DNA of 59,260 bases from Phaeobacter sp. 11ANDIMAR09 (GTDB lineage Bacteria > Pseudomonadota > Alphaproteobacteria > Rhodobacterales > Rhodobacteraceae). The translations under genes were made by a program, and so were the position numbers. Location: the NCBI RefSeq assembly GCF_001294455.1, contig NZ_LIKT01000028.1, forward strand, positions 1 through 59,260, in the 5' to 3' direction. Shown one piece after another: positions 16,442 through 24,034 of this stretch (its first letter is position 1; every line of letters begins with the position of its first letter). The notes below the pieces were generated by a model. It worked only from the letters and a program-made list of their open reading frames with translations, was not told the DNA's origin and did no database searches.

Positions 16442-16905
16442 CCCTCTTGTCCCTTGCCAGCAATTGCAGTGCCATGGATGTCCTGCGCATCAGGCCGGTT
16501 CCAATACTTGTTTGGATTGTCTTTGTCGCCGGTGTACTTTGACCGTGTGCCCCAACACTCACTGATGCGTATTGTCGGCTCTTCATGTACATGGTTTGCG
16601 ATGATGATCGCAAGTGTCTGTTCAAGAAGCTGTTTATCTGGTGCGATTGAAATCGTGATGTCCAATACGGACACGGATTGAATCGTCTGTTCGGCCCCCG
16701 CATGTGACCCGTCCAAGGCGCGAAACTGTTGTTCCCCTTCTGCTGACACATGCAGACAGCAGTCGTAATGCCCCTGTTTCAGCTCGACGCCCTCGCGCAA
16801 CGCTGCAAGCAAAGGCTCTTTCCCCTGCATGGGTGTCTGGATCACCAGCACCCATTCTTTTTCAAGAAAAGCATCTTTCATATCCACTTCGGCCAACCCG
16901 ACCAT
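16438..16905 (-). CDS. CutA/YqfO-like small protein, copy 2
   Basis: A 155-residue protein, start ATG 16905 preceded by AAGGGGAAACAG. It has GHYDCCLHVSAEGEQQFRAL and NHVHEEPTIRISECWGTR followed by DNPNKYWNR, parallel to copy 1 at 15042. The paired Cys in YDCCLH are not in copy 1. It is the first gene of the operon running into the EamA permease and lies next to the divergent ArsR-type regulator, so it is likely under that regulator. Confidence 0.55.
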   Translation of the reverse strand: MVGLAEVDMKDAFLEKEWVLVIQTPMQGKEPLLAALREGVELKQGHYDCCLHVSAEGEQQFRALDGSHAGAEQTIQSVSVLDITISIAPDKQLLEQTLAIIIANHVHEEPTIRISECWGTRSKYTGDKDNPNKYWNRPDAQDIHGTAIAGKGQEG

Positions 16906-16940
16906 CTGTTTCCCCTTACTTGTTTTCTCGGGTCTAACAG

Positions 16941-16974
16941 TTGACGGATGCGGCATGCTTCGGATATTTCCGAA
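16941..16974 (+). promoter_or_regulatory. Promoter with palindromic operator for the ArsR-type gene
   Basis: TTGACG (16941-16946) and ATATTT (16964-16969) are 17 bases apart and form a plausible sigma70 promoter. A perfect palindrome TTCGGA-TATT-TCCGAA (16959-16974) covers the -10. Transcription would begin at about 16976, one base before the ATG at 16977, so the message may be leaderless. The location suits autoregulation and control of the divergent cargo operon. Confidence 0.55.
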
Positions 16975-16976
16975 AT

Positions 16977-17684
16977 ATGCATGATGAACCTCCCATGTCG
17001 CGCGTGGGTGCTCTGATCGGTTCCCCGGCACGCGCATTGATACTGACCGAGCTTTTTGACGGCCGGGCGCTGACAGCCACCGAACTCGCCGGTGTTGCGA
17101 ATGTTTCTCCCGCAACTGCGAGCGAGCATCTGAGCCTTTTGTTGTCGGGTGGATTGGTTACACGAGAGAAGAGTGGACGGCATAATTATTACCGTCTCGC
17201 ATCGCCCGAAATCGCGAACGTTCTTGAACAACTGGCCGTGCAAACAGCAAACATCGACCCAGCCGCGAAACCCATCCGAAAAGCCCGAACGCCAATCCAG
17301 AATGCCCGAATGTGCTATGATCACATTGCCGGACGTCTAGGGGTTTCGATTGCAGATGCTTTGGTGAAAAGAGGCGCCTTGATCGCTCTGGACACGGATT
17401 ATGAACTAACCCCAAAGGGTGAAGCGTTATTTGATGCCTGGGGGATCAACCCTGCTGATCTGAAACGGTCAAAACGCGTTTTCGCACGACAATGCCTGGA
17501 TTGGAGCGAACGCCGCCATCATGTCTCAGGTACTGTAGGGGCTGCTCTTGCTAACCTCGCGTTCGACAAAGGCTGGATAACACGTGCCAAAGAGCGCCGA
17601 GTTCTGATCGTTACGCCGCTAGGGCAGCGAGAAATGAAGACCCATCTCGGCATTACGGTTGGTCAAAATGAAACAACGGTTTAG
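16977..17684 (+). CDS. ArsR-type winged-helix regulator
   Basis: Predicted 235-residue transcriptional regulator. Residues about 8-85 form an ArsR/SmtB winged helix (ALIGSPARALILTELFDGRALTATELAGVANVSPATASEHLSL split over helix-turn-helix, then the wing LVTREKSGRHNYYRLA). The C-terminal 130 residues are an extension seen in a subgroup of these repressors; no Cys-rich metal site is obvious apart from C106 and C178. I choose ATG 16977 because the promoter predicts a leaderless start there; ATG 16995 (MSRVGAL) is the alternative. It probably represses itself and the divergent CutA-like/EamA operon. The inducer is unknown. Confidence 0.8.
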   Translation: MHDEPPMSRVGALIGSPARALILTELFDGRALTATELAGVANVSPATASEHLSLLLSGGLVTREKSGRHNYYRLASPEIANVLEQLAVQTANIDPAAKPIRKARTPIQNARMCYDHIAGRLGVSIADALVKRGALIALDTDYELTPKGEALFDAWGINPADLKRSKRVFARQCLDWSERRHHVSGTVGAALANLAFDKGWITRAKERRVLIVTPLGQREMKTHLGITVGQNETTV

Positions 17685-17698
17685 CGACCAGTTTCAGC

Positions 17699-17736
17699 TT
17701 TAGCGTACTATCCTGCCCTCTACTGGAACAGACCCC
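17699..17736 (-). repeat. Right 38-bp terminal inverted repeat of the transposon
   Basis: The reverse complement starts GGGGTCTGTTCC and matches the left repeat at 34 of 38 positions. It begins 14 bases after the ArsR-type stop codon and abuts an IS30 transposase fragment. Confidence 0.85.
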
Positions 17737-18503
17737 AACTGGTGCGTAATCCTGAGCTTCAGGACGCTGTGATTGATCGGCTCCAAGAAGGTTGGTCACC
17801 TGAACAGATTGCCGGTCGTTTAAAGCTTGAAGGCTACACGGCGACCGTCAGTCACGAAACCATTTATGCCTATATCTACAGCCCGGATGGTCAGTCACAA
17901 GCGTTGGCGCGTTATCTTCCTGAGCGCCGCAAAAAGAGAAAACCGCGCTATGCCCGAACACCGCGCGGTATGATGTTTCCTCTGGAGCGCTCTATCCACA
18001 ACAGGCCTGATCACATCAAATCCCGCGAGACATTTGGAGAATGGGAGGGTGATTTGATGATCTTCCGGCGCGAGCACGGGAAAGCAAACGTCGCATCGTT
18101 GGTCGAACGAAAGACCCGATTTGCAGTTTTGTTCCGCAACAATGACCGCAGCTCGAAACACTTCATTGCGAAACTCATGAACGTGATGGAGCCCCTCCCC
18201 CAGTCCGCCAGGCAATCGATAACATTTGATCGAGGAATTGAGTTCTCAGGCTGGAGGAAGCTGGAAGCCGGGATTGGAACGAGTGCATGGTTCTGTGATC
18301 CGCAGGCCCCCTGGCAGAAAGGGTCCGTTGAAAACTTGAACAAACGAGCACGAAGGTACTTGCCCCGCGACACCCCAATCGCTGCACTCTCAAACCGCGA
18401 TATGAAGGCGATTTGTGACCGCCTGAATGGCACCCCCAGAAAGTGCCTTGGATGGCGAACACCAACAGAGGCATTCGCCGAAGAACTTAGAAAACTAGGA
18501 TAG
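17737..18503 (+). pseudogene. IS30-family transposase, N-terminus missing
   Basis: About 253 residues of an IS30 transposase: the end of the N-terminal helix-turn-helix region (GWSPEQIAGRLKLEG), then the DDE domain with FGEWEGDLMIF, ITFDRGIEFSGW and FCDPQAPWQKGSVENLNKRA, ending NGTPRKCLGWRTPTEAFAEE. The first ~70 residues are absent because the transposon repeat ends at 17736. Catalytic acidic residues survive, but without its DNA-binding start it should be inactive. Confidence 0.85.
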
Positions 18504-18528
18504 AGAAATGTCGCAACCTAACTTGAGT

Positions 18529-18819
18529 TCACACGTTTGCATCGGTCTTGTTCAACGTCTCGCCCAAAATCTTCTGTGCATGCCTCGCCTCGATGCAAAT
18601 TGCCGGAAGCCCTTCCGCCTTCAAGGCATGAAAGAACCAAGTGCCAAGAGGACCAGTTTCAAAAACGACTCTCAGGGGTTCGTGTGCGTGTTTGCGAACT
18701 GTCTTTGCAATAACCTCTGGATCAGAGGGGCATTTCCCGCGCCATATTCTTTTGCCGTCTTCCCGGATCGCAATCGCGGTATCCTTCAACGAAACGTCAA
18801 GCCCTATATGTTGGCCCAT
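18529..18819 (-). pseudogene. IS110-family transposase, N-terminal fragment
   Basis: From ATG 18819, with GGAGATTGAAA upstream, the minus strand encodes MGQHIGLDVSLKDTAIAIRE and continues to HAQKILGETLNKTDA, the RuvC-like DEDD N-terminus of IS110 transposases. The match ends near 18533 and the rest (about 250 residues) is absent. It is a dead fragment between two IS30 pieces. Confidence 0.8.
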
Positions 18820-18935
18820 TTTCAATCTCCATTTGTTGCTCCGAACAAGACCCTTTCGGATCACGCTCTGAACATACCGAAGAAAAAACATTCGGATGCC
18901 ATGGCAGAACGCCGACGAGACAGAGCGATTACCCC

Positions 18936-19154
18936 ATGTTCTGTGATCCCTCCTCACCCTGGCAAAAAGGCACTGTCGAGAATACCAACCGACGCGCCAG
19001 ACGCTGGCTGCCCCGCAAACGTGACATCAGAGCGATGACCGATCACGACATGAAGCAGATCTGCGACCGCCTGAACAATACGCCCCGCAAATGCCTCGGA
19101 TGGAAGACACCGGCCGAAGTCTTCCAAGAAAAGATGTTGGAGGAAATGCGATGA
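18936..19154 (+). pseudogene. IS30-family transposase, C-terminal fragment
   Basis: The 72-codon frame FCDPSSPWQKGTVENTNRRA to VFQEKMLEEMR is the C-terminal third of an IS30 transposase, different in sequence from the IS30 piece at 17737, so it comes from a second element. No start and no N-terminal part exist. Fourteen bases after its stop begins an 18-base sequence repeated at 47107, probably this element's end. Confidence 0.8.
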
Positions 19155-19167
19155 CCACCCTACCCTG

Positions 19168-19185
19168 AGGCCAACAAGAGTCGCA
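19168..19185. repeat. 18-bp repeat shared with 47107-47124
   Basis: AGGCCAACAAGAGTCGCA occurs here and again, identical and in the same orientation, at 47107-47124. Here it lies just after an IS30 transposase fragment, where the terminal inverted repeat of IS30 elements normally lies. Confidence 0.6.
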
Positions 19186-19286
19186 CATGCGCTTAAACTG
19201 TACTTACGGATAGCTCATGCTTACGTTTGCGCACTAAACCTCAACGGTTGCGCCCAAGACATTTCACTCAGCTTAGACTTACAGTT

Positions 19287-19302
19287 CTCTAAAACTTTAG
19301 AG
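19287..19302. promoter_or_regulatory. Inverted repeat overlapping the first exopolysaccharide RBS
   Basis: CTCTAAA-AC-TTTAGAG is a perfect 7-bp inverted repeat whose right arm runs into the ribosome binding site (AGAGGA, 19299-19304) of the pyruvyl transferase gene. It may be an operator or a small RNA hairpin that hides the ribosome binding site. Confidence 0.4.
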
Positions 19303-19309
19303 GATTAAC

Positions 19310-20563
19310 ATGATTACACTTTTAAATGCCGCTCCCGACACTGGAAACCAGGGCGTAAGTGCCCTCTGCCATGCGACCGTTTCAGGTCTGTCACGCCGAG
19401 GCGCGTCAAATATTACGGTCGCGGACCATGGGCGCGGTTTACGTCAGGCGGATTGGGGCTATGCGACGGTCAACCTTGTTGGCCTCACTCATAACCGCCG
19501 CCTCTGGCGCGGAGATAATCTGCGTGCGGCACATGTTTGGACGCGAGCAGGTGGAGGTCCGAACACGCCCGCACGAACGGTTGCAAGATCTCGCGCAGTT
19601 CTTGATATCTCTGGCGGGGACAGTTTCACGGATGTTTACGGTCCCAAGCGGTTCCGCGCCATGATCCTTACCAAGCGATTGGCTCTAAACGCCGGTGTGC
19701 CACTCATCCTTTTACCGCAGAAACTCGGGCCCTTCTCCAACCCGGCCTTTAAAGCAGAAGCCGTCGCAATTCTGCGTGCGGCCACTGCCGTCTGGGTACG
19801 AGACACTCTCAGCTTTGACTTTCTTCGCGAAGCATTGGGAGCTGACTTCGATCCAAACCGGCACCGTCTGGGTGTCGACGTCGCGGTGGCTTTGCCCAAG
19901 GCACGACCAAATAAGTTGCAATCTTCGGCCTCAAGTTGGTTCAGAGCGCCCCGAGACTTCCCCCTGGCGGGACTGAATGTCTCCGGTCTTCTGTGCAATG
20001 ACAAGGAGGCGGCCCGTCAGAATTTTGGCTTGAGAGATTTTCATACCAACCAGACCGATGCCCTGGCGCAAGAGTTGCTAAAACAAAATCCGGATCTTCG
20101 CTTGTTGCTAATTTCTCATGTGCATCGCCCCGGCGGTGACGTAGAAAGTGATCTGGACGCAGCGCGGGGTCTACAGGCACGGCTTGGTGCCTTGGGAGAG
20201 GGCCGTGTTTTGGTCCTGGAAGACCAGCTGAACGCAATGGAATTGAAATGGGTGCTGTCCCGGCTGGACTGGTTTGCCGGAGCGCGAATGCATGCAACAA
20301 TTGGTGCGTTTTCCTCCGGGGTGCCAACCCTCGGGTTAGGCTACACGGACAAGGCACAAGGGGTGTTTGACGAGTGCGGCATTGGCGAAGAAGTTGTGGA
20401 TCTTCGCTCTGCCAATGCCCGCCGGCTGGCCGAAAGAGCTGCGGCTTCTTTTTCCAATCGGTGCAATCTCAAGGCTGATCTTGCCAGCCGTATTGAGGGG
20501 ATCAAAGCACGAGCCAACCATGAGATGAGTGTGATTGCCCGCCAGGCAGGCATTGCATGCTGA
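19310..20563 (+). CDS. Polysaccharide pyruvyl transferase family protein
   Basis: Predicted 417-residue enzyme of the polysaccharide pyruvyl transferase family (PF04230, ExoV/CsaB type), which adds pyruvate ketals to sugars from phosphoenolpyruvate. The N-terminus ITLLNAAPDTGNQGVSALCHAT, the middle VLDISGGDSFTDVYG and LPQKLGPFSN, and the C-terminal ARMHATIGAFSSGVPTLGLG are typical. AGAGGA is correctly placed before ATG 19310. It is the first gene of a long same-strand exopolysaccharide operon and overlaps the flippase gene by seven bases. Some members have other transfer roles, so the exact reaction is not certain. Confidence 0.87.
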   Translation: MITLLNAAPDTGNQGVSALCHATVSGLSRRGASNITVADHGRGLRQADWGYATVNLVGLTHNRRLWRGDNLRAAHVWTRAGGGPNTPARTVARSRAVLDISGGDSFTDVYGPKRFRAMILTKRLALNAGVPLILLPQKLGPFSNPAFKAEAVAILRAATAVWVRDTLSFDFLREALGADFDPNRHRLGVDVAVALPKARPNKLQSSASSWFRAPRDFPLAGLNVSGLLCNDKEAARQNFGLRDFHTNQTDALAQELLKQNPDLRLLLISHVHRPGGDVESDLDAARGLQARLGALGEGRVLVLEDQLNAMELKWVLSRLDWFAGARMHATIGAFSSGVPTLGLGYTDKAQGVFDECGIGEEVVDLRSANARRLAERAAASFSNRCNLKADLASRIEGIKARANHEMSVIARQAGIAC

Positions 20564-21801
20564 TCGCAGCGCGGGCTTCATCCGGGAAAACGATGGTATG
20601 GATAATACCAATCCTTGCAGAGGCAGCTGCGCTAGGCCGCTCAGTGGTTTTTGCCTGGGTTCTCGGGCCAAGCGAGTTGGGCCAAGCAATGATCCTGGCC
20701 CTGACCGTTAGGCTTGCGGAAATGGCAAGTGACGTGGGTGTGGACCGGCTGATACTGCAAGCCGAGGATGGTGGCTCTTGCGGCTTTCAGTCCAAAATGC
20801 ACGGCGTCACCATCGCAAGAGGGCTGATTGCGGCTCTGGTCCTGCTTGCCGCAGCACCTATCCTTTCCGCAGTGTTCACGGATGGTCCATCGCCTGCATC
20901 ATACGCATGGCTGGCGGCTATTCTGGCGCTGCGCGGGATGGTACATCTGGACTTTCGCCGCAGTGAGCGCCTGTTCCGCTACAAGCGGATGGCGTTGATC
21001 GAAGGCGGTGCAACCGTTGCCATGATCATTTGCGTAGTACCAGCCGCAGTGATTTTCGCAGACCATCGGGCGATGCCGGCTGTGCTGATCGCGCATGCGG
21101 CCGTATATGCTGTCCTCTCTCATCTCGTGGCCACAAGGCGGTATCGCGTTCGATTTTCCGTCAGCGCCTTTTTGCGGGTCTGGCGCTTTGGCGCACCGTT
21201 GATTTCGAATGCCGTGCTTCTGTTTGTGATCTTCTATGCAGATCGGCTGATCGTGTCCAAGGCCTATGACTGGGCCACCCTGGCCGTATATGGCGTGGCC
21301 CTGCAACTGGCTTTGCTGCCTGCACAGATTACAGGTCGGGCCGCCGCATCCTTGGTCCTACCAAGACTTCGGATTGCCATCCGCCGCAATGCTCTGGCCT
21401 TGACCTGGCAGCCTGTATTTACACTGCATGTCTTGCTCGCCACCTCCATGACGGCGGGGTTTGTCCTGCTATCTCCCTCTTTCATTGCATTTGTCTATGG
21501 CTCGGGCTTTCGGCCAGATGCCGCACTGGTATTGGCGCTAGGAGGCGCTGCCGGGTTCCGCATTCTTAGAACCCCCTATTCGCAGCTGGCCATCGCAACC
21601 GGGCGCACCGGGGATCCGGCAAGGGCAAATCTGGTGCGGGCTCTGGCCCTCATCCCTGCGGCGGTTTTTGCAGTTGTCGGCCTTCCGCTTGCGGCAATCG
21701 CCGCCGCGGCTGCTCTTGGAGAAGCCGGAGCATCGTTGCGCGCATATCTACTTGCTCGTCCCACGTTCAGCACTTCAGAAAAAGAGGAGGTTTTCGCATG
21801 A
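20557..21801 (+). CDS. Polysaccharide flippase (Wzx/MATE-like)
   Basis: Predicted 414-residue membrane protein with about twelve hydrophobic segments and the N-terminal pattern GRSVVFAWVLGPSELGQAMI found in lipopolysaccharide/O-antigen flippases of the MOP superfamily. It would move undecaprenyl-linked repeat units across the inner membrane. It overlaps the genes on both sides. A Wzy-type polymerase and a Wzc-like copolymerase in the same operon support a Wzx/Wzy-dependent pathway. Confidence 0.83.
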   Translation: MLIAARASSGKTMVWIIPILAEAAALGRSVVFAWVLGPSELGQAMILALTVRLAEMASDVGVDRLILQAEDGGSCGFQSKMHGVTIARGLIAALVLLAAAPILSAVFTDGPSPASYAWLAAILALRGMVHLDFRRSERLFRYKRMALIEGGATVAMIICVVPAAVIFADHRAMPAVLIAHAAVYAVLSHLVATRRYRVRFSVSAFLRVWRFGAPLISNAVLLFVIFYADRLIVSKAYDWATLAVYGVALQLALLPAQITGRAAASLVLPRLRIAIRRNALALTWQPVFTLHVLLATSMTAGFVLLSPSFIAFVYGSGFRPDAALVLALGGAAGFRILRTPYSQLAIATGRTGDPARANLVRALALIPAAVFAVVGLPLAAIAAAAALGEAGASLRAYLLARPTFSTSEKEEVFA

Positions 21802-23057
21802 ACACCGACCCAATTACCGCGATTGTTGCAGGTAACATGTGCACCGGCTGCGGTGCCTGTGCCGGGGCCTTCCCCAACGCGATCCGTATGATTGAGGATC
21901 CGGTGCACGGGCGGCGGCCTGTGGTAGAAAACACCGGCGCGGGACGACAGGCTGCCAAATCGGCGCTGGCGGTTTGTGCCGGGGTGTCCAGCGATTGGTC
22001 CGATTTGCAACTTGAGGACAGGATCGACGCAGATTGGGGGCCTGTTTTAGGCGCTTGGGAGGCATGGGCTAGCGACCCGGAGATCCGCCGCCAAGGGTCT
22101 TCGGGGGGGGCGGTGACAGCCTTGGCCTGCCACGCGTTGTCGGCAGGCACAGCCGACGGAGTGGCCCATATCGCAGCACGGCGGGATGACCCGCGTTTGA
22201 ATGAGGCCGTGATCAGCAAGAACCGCGAGGGGCTGATGCGGGGCACCGGGTCACGCTATGCCCAGGCAAGCCCGGCCGAAACACTGGGCAAAATCGCCCG
22301 CCAGAACGACCAGGTCGTATTTATTGGAAAACCATGCGATGTCGCGTCAGCGCATCAAGCTATGCGATCGCAGGCTGATCTCGCGGCCAAAATTCCGCTT
22401 ACGATCGCGATTTTCTGCGCCGGAGCTCCAAACCTGAAGGCGACAGAGCGGCTGTTGGACAGGCTGGAGGTTCCCAAGAACGCGAATGTGGTGGACTTGC
22501 GTTATCGCGGGAATGGCTGGCCAGGCATGATGCAGGCCATGTGGAAGGACCCGCAAGGCATCTTGCATAAGAGCAAGAACATTACTTATGCCGAAGGCTG
22601 GGGTAAGTACCTGCAATCAGAACGTCGCTGGCGCTGCCGGATTTGCTCGGATCATACGGGCGCCTTTGCGGATATTTCGGTTGGGGATCCCTGGCACGCC
22701 CCTCCGTCTGGCGAACAGGACAAGGGGCGTTCGCTTGTCATTGCCAGAACCAAGCGGGGAAAAGAGTTTATCGAGGCGGCCATACGAGGCAAAGCACTCG
22801 TGGCAGTACCAAGACCTCGCGATGTGATCGCGCAGGCCCAACCCAATCTGAAAAATACGCATGGGGCTGTCTGGGGCCGCTCTCTGGCCATACGGGCCGT
22901 GGGGCTGCGAGCGCCCAGAACCTTGGGCCAGCCGCTCTTTTCCTTGTGGATGGGTCTGCCCCTGAAACAGAAAATCCAATCAGTTCTTGGCACCTGGAAA
23001 CGCATATTGCGCGAGCGCCTGTGGCGCAAAGTGATTATCTCGGACATTCAGAAATGA
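21798..23057 (+). CDS. FrhB-like (F420 hydrogenase beta-subunit family) protein
   Basis: Predicted 419-residue protein of the coenzyme F420 hydrogenase/dehydrogenase beta-subunit family, which appears in many surface-polysaccharide clusters with unclear reactions. The N-terminus has a ferredoxin-like MCTGCGACAGAFP: three Cys fit CxxCxxC but the fourth position is Phe. A second conserved block is RRWRCRICSDHTGAFADISV with GDPW. The family usually carries FAD and Fe-S centres; the missing Cys suggests an altered cluster. It overlaps its neighbours by four bases each. It may reduce or modify a sugar or pyruvyl group; this is not visible from sequence. Confidence 0.82.
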   Translation: MNTDPITAIVAGNMCTGCGACAGAFPNAIRMIEDPVHGRRPVVENTGAGRQAAKSALAVCAGVSSDWSDLQLEDRIDADWGPVLGAWEAWASDPEIRRQGSSGGAVTALACHALSAGTADGVAHIAARRDDPRLNEAVISKNREGLMRGTGSRYAQASPAETLGKIARQNDQVVFIGKPCDVASAHQAMRSQADLAAKIPLTIAIFCAGAPNLKATERLLDRLEVPKNANVVDLRYRGNGWPGMMQAMWKDPQGILHKSKNITYAEGWGKYLQSERRWRCRICSDHTGAFADISVGDPWHAPPSGEQDKGRSLVIARTKRGKEFIEAAIRGKALVAVPRPRDVIAQAQPNLKNTHGAVWGRSLAIRAVGLRAPRTLGQPLFSLWMGLPLKQKIQSVLGTWKRILRERLWRKVIISDIQK

Positions 23058-24031
23058 AGCTGGCGGTCCTCCTTTCCACAGGGCGGACGTCCAATCTGGA
23101 TGTCCTGAGGCTGGGTCTGGCCGGTTGTGTCATTGTCAGTCATGCGTGGCCCCTCGCACTTGGTCCCAGCACTGCAGAGCCACTGGCGCAGCTCACGGGC
23201 CGATCACTTGGCGGTTGGGCCGTGCTGTTGTTTTTCTTTCTGTCCGGCCTGCTGGTAACGGGAAGCGCTGAGCGCAAGACGATGTCGGCCTTCTGGCAAG
23301 CACGCGCCAAACGGATTTTCCCCGGATTAGGAGCAGCTTTGCTCGTCACGTTGGCGCTGGCATACGCCAGCGGAGCCGTGCCACAGGCGGATCAAGCTGT
23401 CGTTTGGTTCCTGCGCGCATTTACTCTGATGTCGATCGAACATCAGATTCCGGGTGCCTTTGCAGAGAACCCTTATCCCGGTGTTGTGAACGGCCCGCTG
23501 TGGAGCTTGTTTCATGAAGTAGCAGCCTATGTCCTCTGTGTCCTTCTCGTCCGCTCTGGCCTTGCCCGCCATGTGCTGGCTGTTGCGGGGCTTACGCTGG
23601 CCGCCGGAGCCGCAACCTGGTGGAGCGGGTATCTGGCCGGGCGCCTCGCGGTGTTCATCCCCTTGCTCTATGCCTTTCTGCTGGGCATGGCTGCCTACCG
23701 CCTGCGCCATATCATCAAGGTGAGACCTGCGCTTGTTGCCGTAGCTGGCCTGGCCGCTCTGGGTCTGCCCGGCGCTTTGTCCATTGGGGCTGTGTGCCTT
23801 GCAACGCTGGGAGCTGCACTCTGCCTGCCGCAGATTAAGCTGCATGCAGATTATTCCTATGGTCTCTATATCTATGGCTGGCCGGTTACGCAGTTTGCGA
23901 TCCATCTGTTGCCGGGCACGGGGCCGGTTGCCTTGGCCATCCTCAGCCTTGCTGCAACATTTCCTTTTGCCGTTTTAAGTTGGCACCTGGTCGAAGCGCC
24001 AATGATGTCGCGTCGACCTGTGCAGGTGTAA
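23054..24031 (+). CDS. Acyltransferase-3 family membrane protein
   Basis: Predicted 325-residue integral membrane O-acyltransferase of the acyltransferase-3 (OafA/NodX) family, which puts acetyl or similar groups on sugars. Start at ATG 23054 overlaps the previous stop as ATGA. The N-terminus LDVLRLGLAGCVIVSHAWPL carries the conserved His after the first helix; GPLWSLFHEVAAYVLC is the second family motif. About ten membrane helices follow. It probably decorates the polymer made by this operon. Confidence 0.85.
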   Translation: MKLAVLLSTGRTSNLDVLRLGLAGCVIVSHAWPLALGPSTAEPLAQLTGRSLGGWAVLLFFFLSGLLVTGSAERKTMSAFWQARAKRIFPGLGAALLVTLALAYASGAVPQADQAVVWFLRAFTLMSIEHQIPGAFAENPYPGVVNGPLWSLFHEVAAYVLCVLLVRSGLARHVLAVAGLTLAAGAATWWSGYLAGRLAVFIPLLYAFLLGMAAYRLRHIIKVRPALVAVAGLAALGLPGALSIGAVCLATLGAALCLPQIKLHADYSYGLYIYGWPVTQFAIHLLPGTGPVALAILSLAATFPFAVLSWHLVEAPMMSRRPVQV

Positions 24032-24034
24032 ATC

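Larger units (their letters stand above)
11303..17736. mobile_element. Tn3-family transposon with cargo cassette, about 6.4 kb
   Basis: Bounded by 38-bp inverted repeats at 11303-11340 and 17699-17736, identical at 34 of 38 positions, both starting GGGGTCTG. Inside are tnpA (minus), tnpR (plus) and, between tnpR and the right repeat, a cargo of two CutA/YqfO-like genes, an EamA permease and an ArsR-type regulator. The five bases outside the repeats (TATAT left, AACTG right) do not match, so there is no target duplication. The left flank is a Tn3 tnpA fragment and the right flank an IS30 transposase, which implies rearrangement after insertion. Confidence 0.85.

Noticed and set aside
18508-19038. 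176-codon plus-strand frame over the IS110 fragment
   Set aside because: It is antisense to the clear IS110 N-terminus and continues out of frame into the IS30 fragment.
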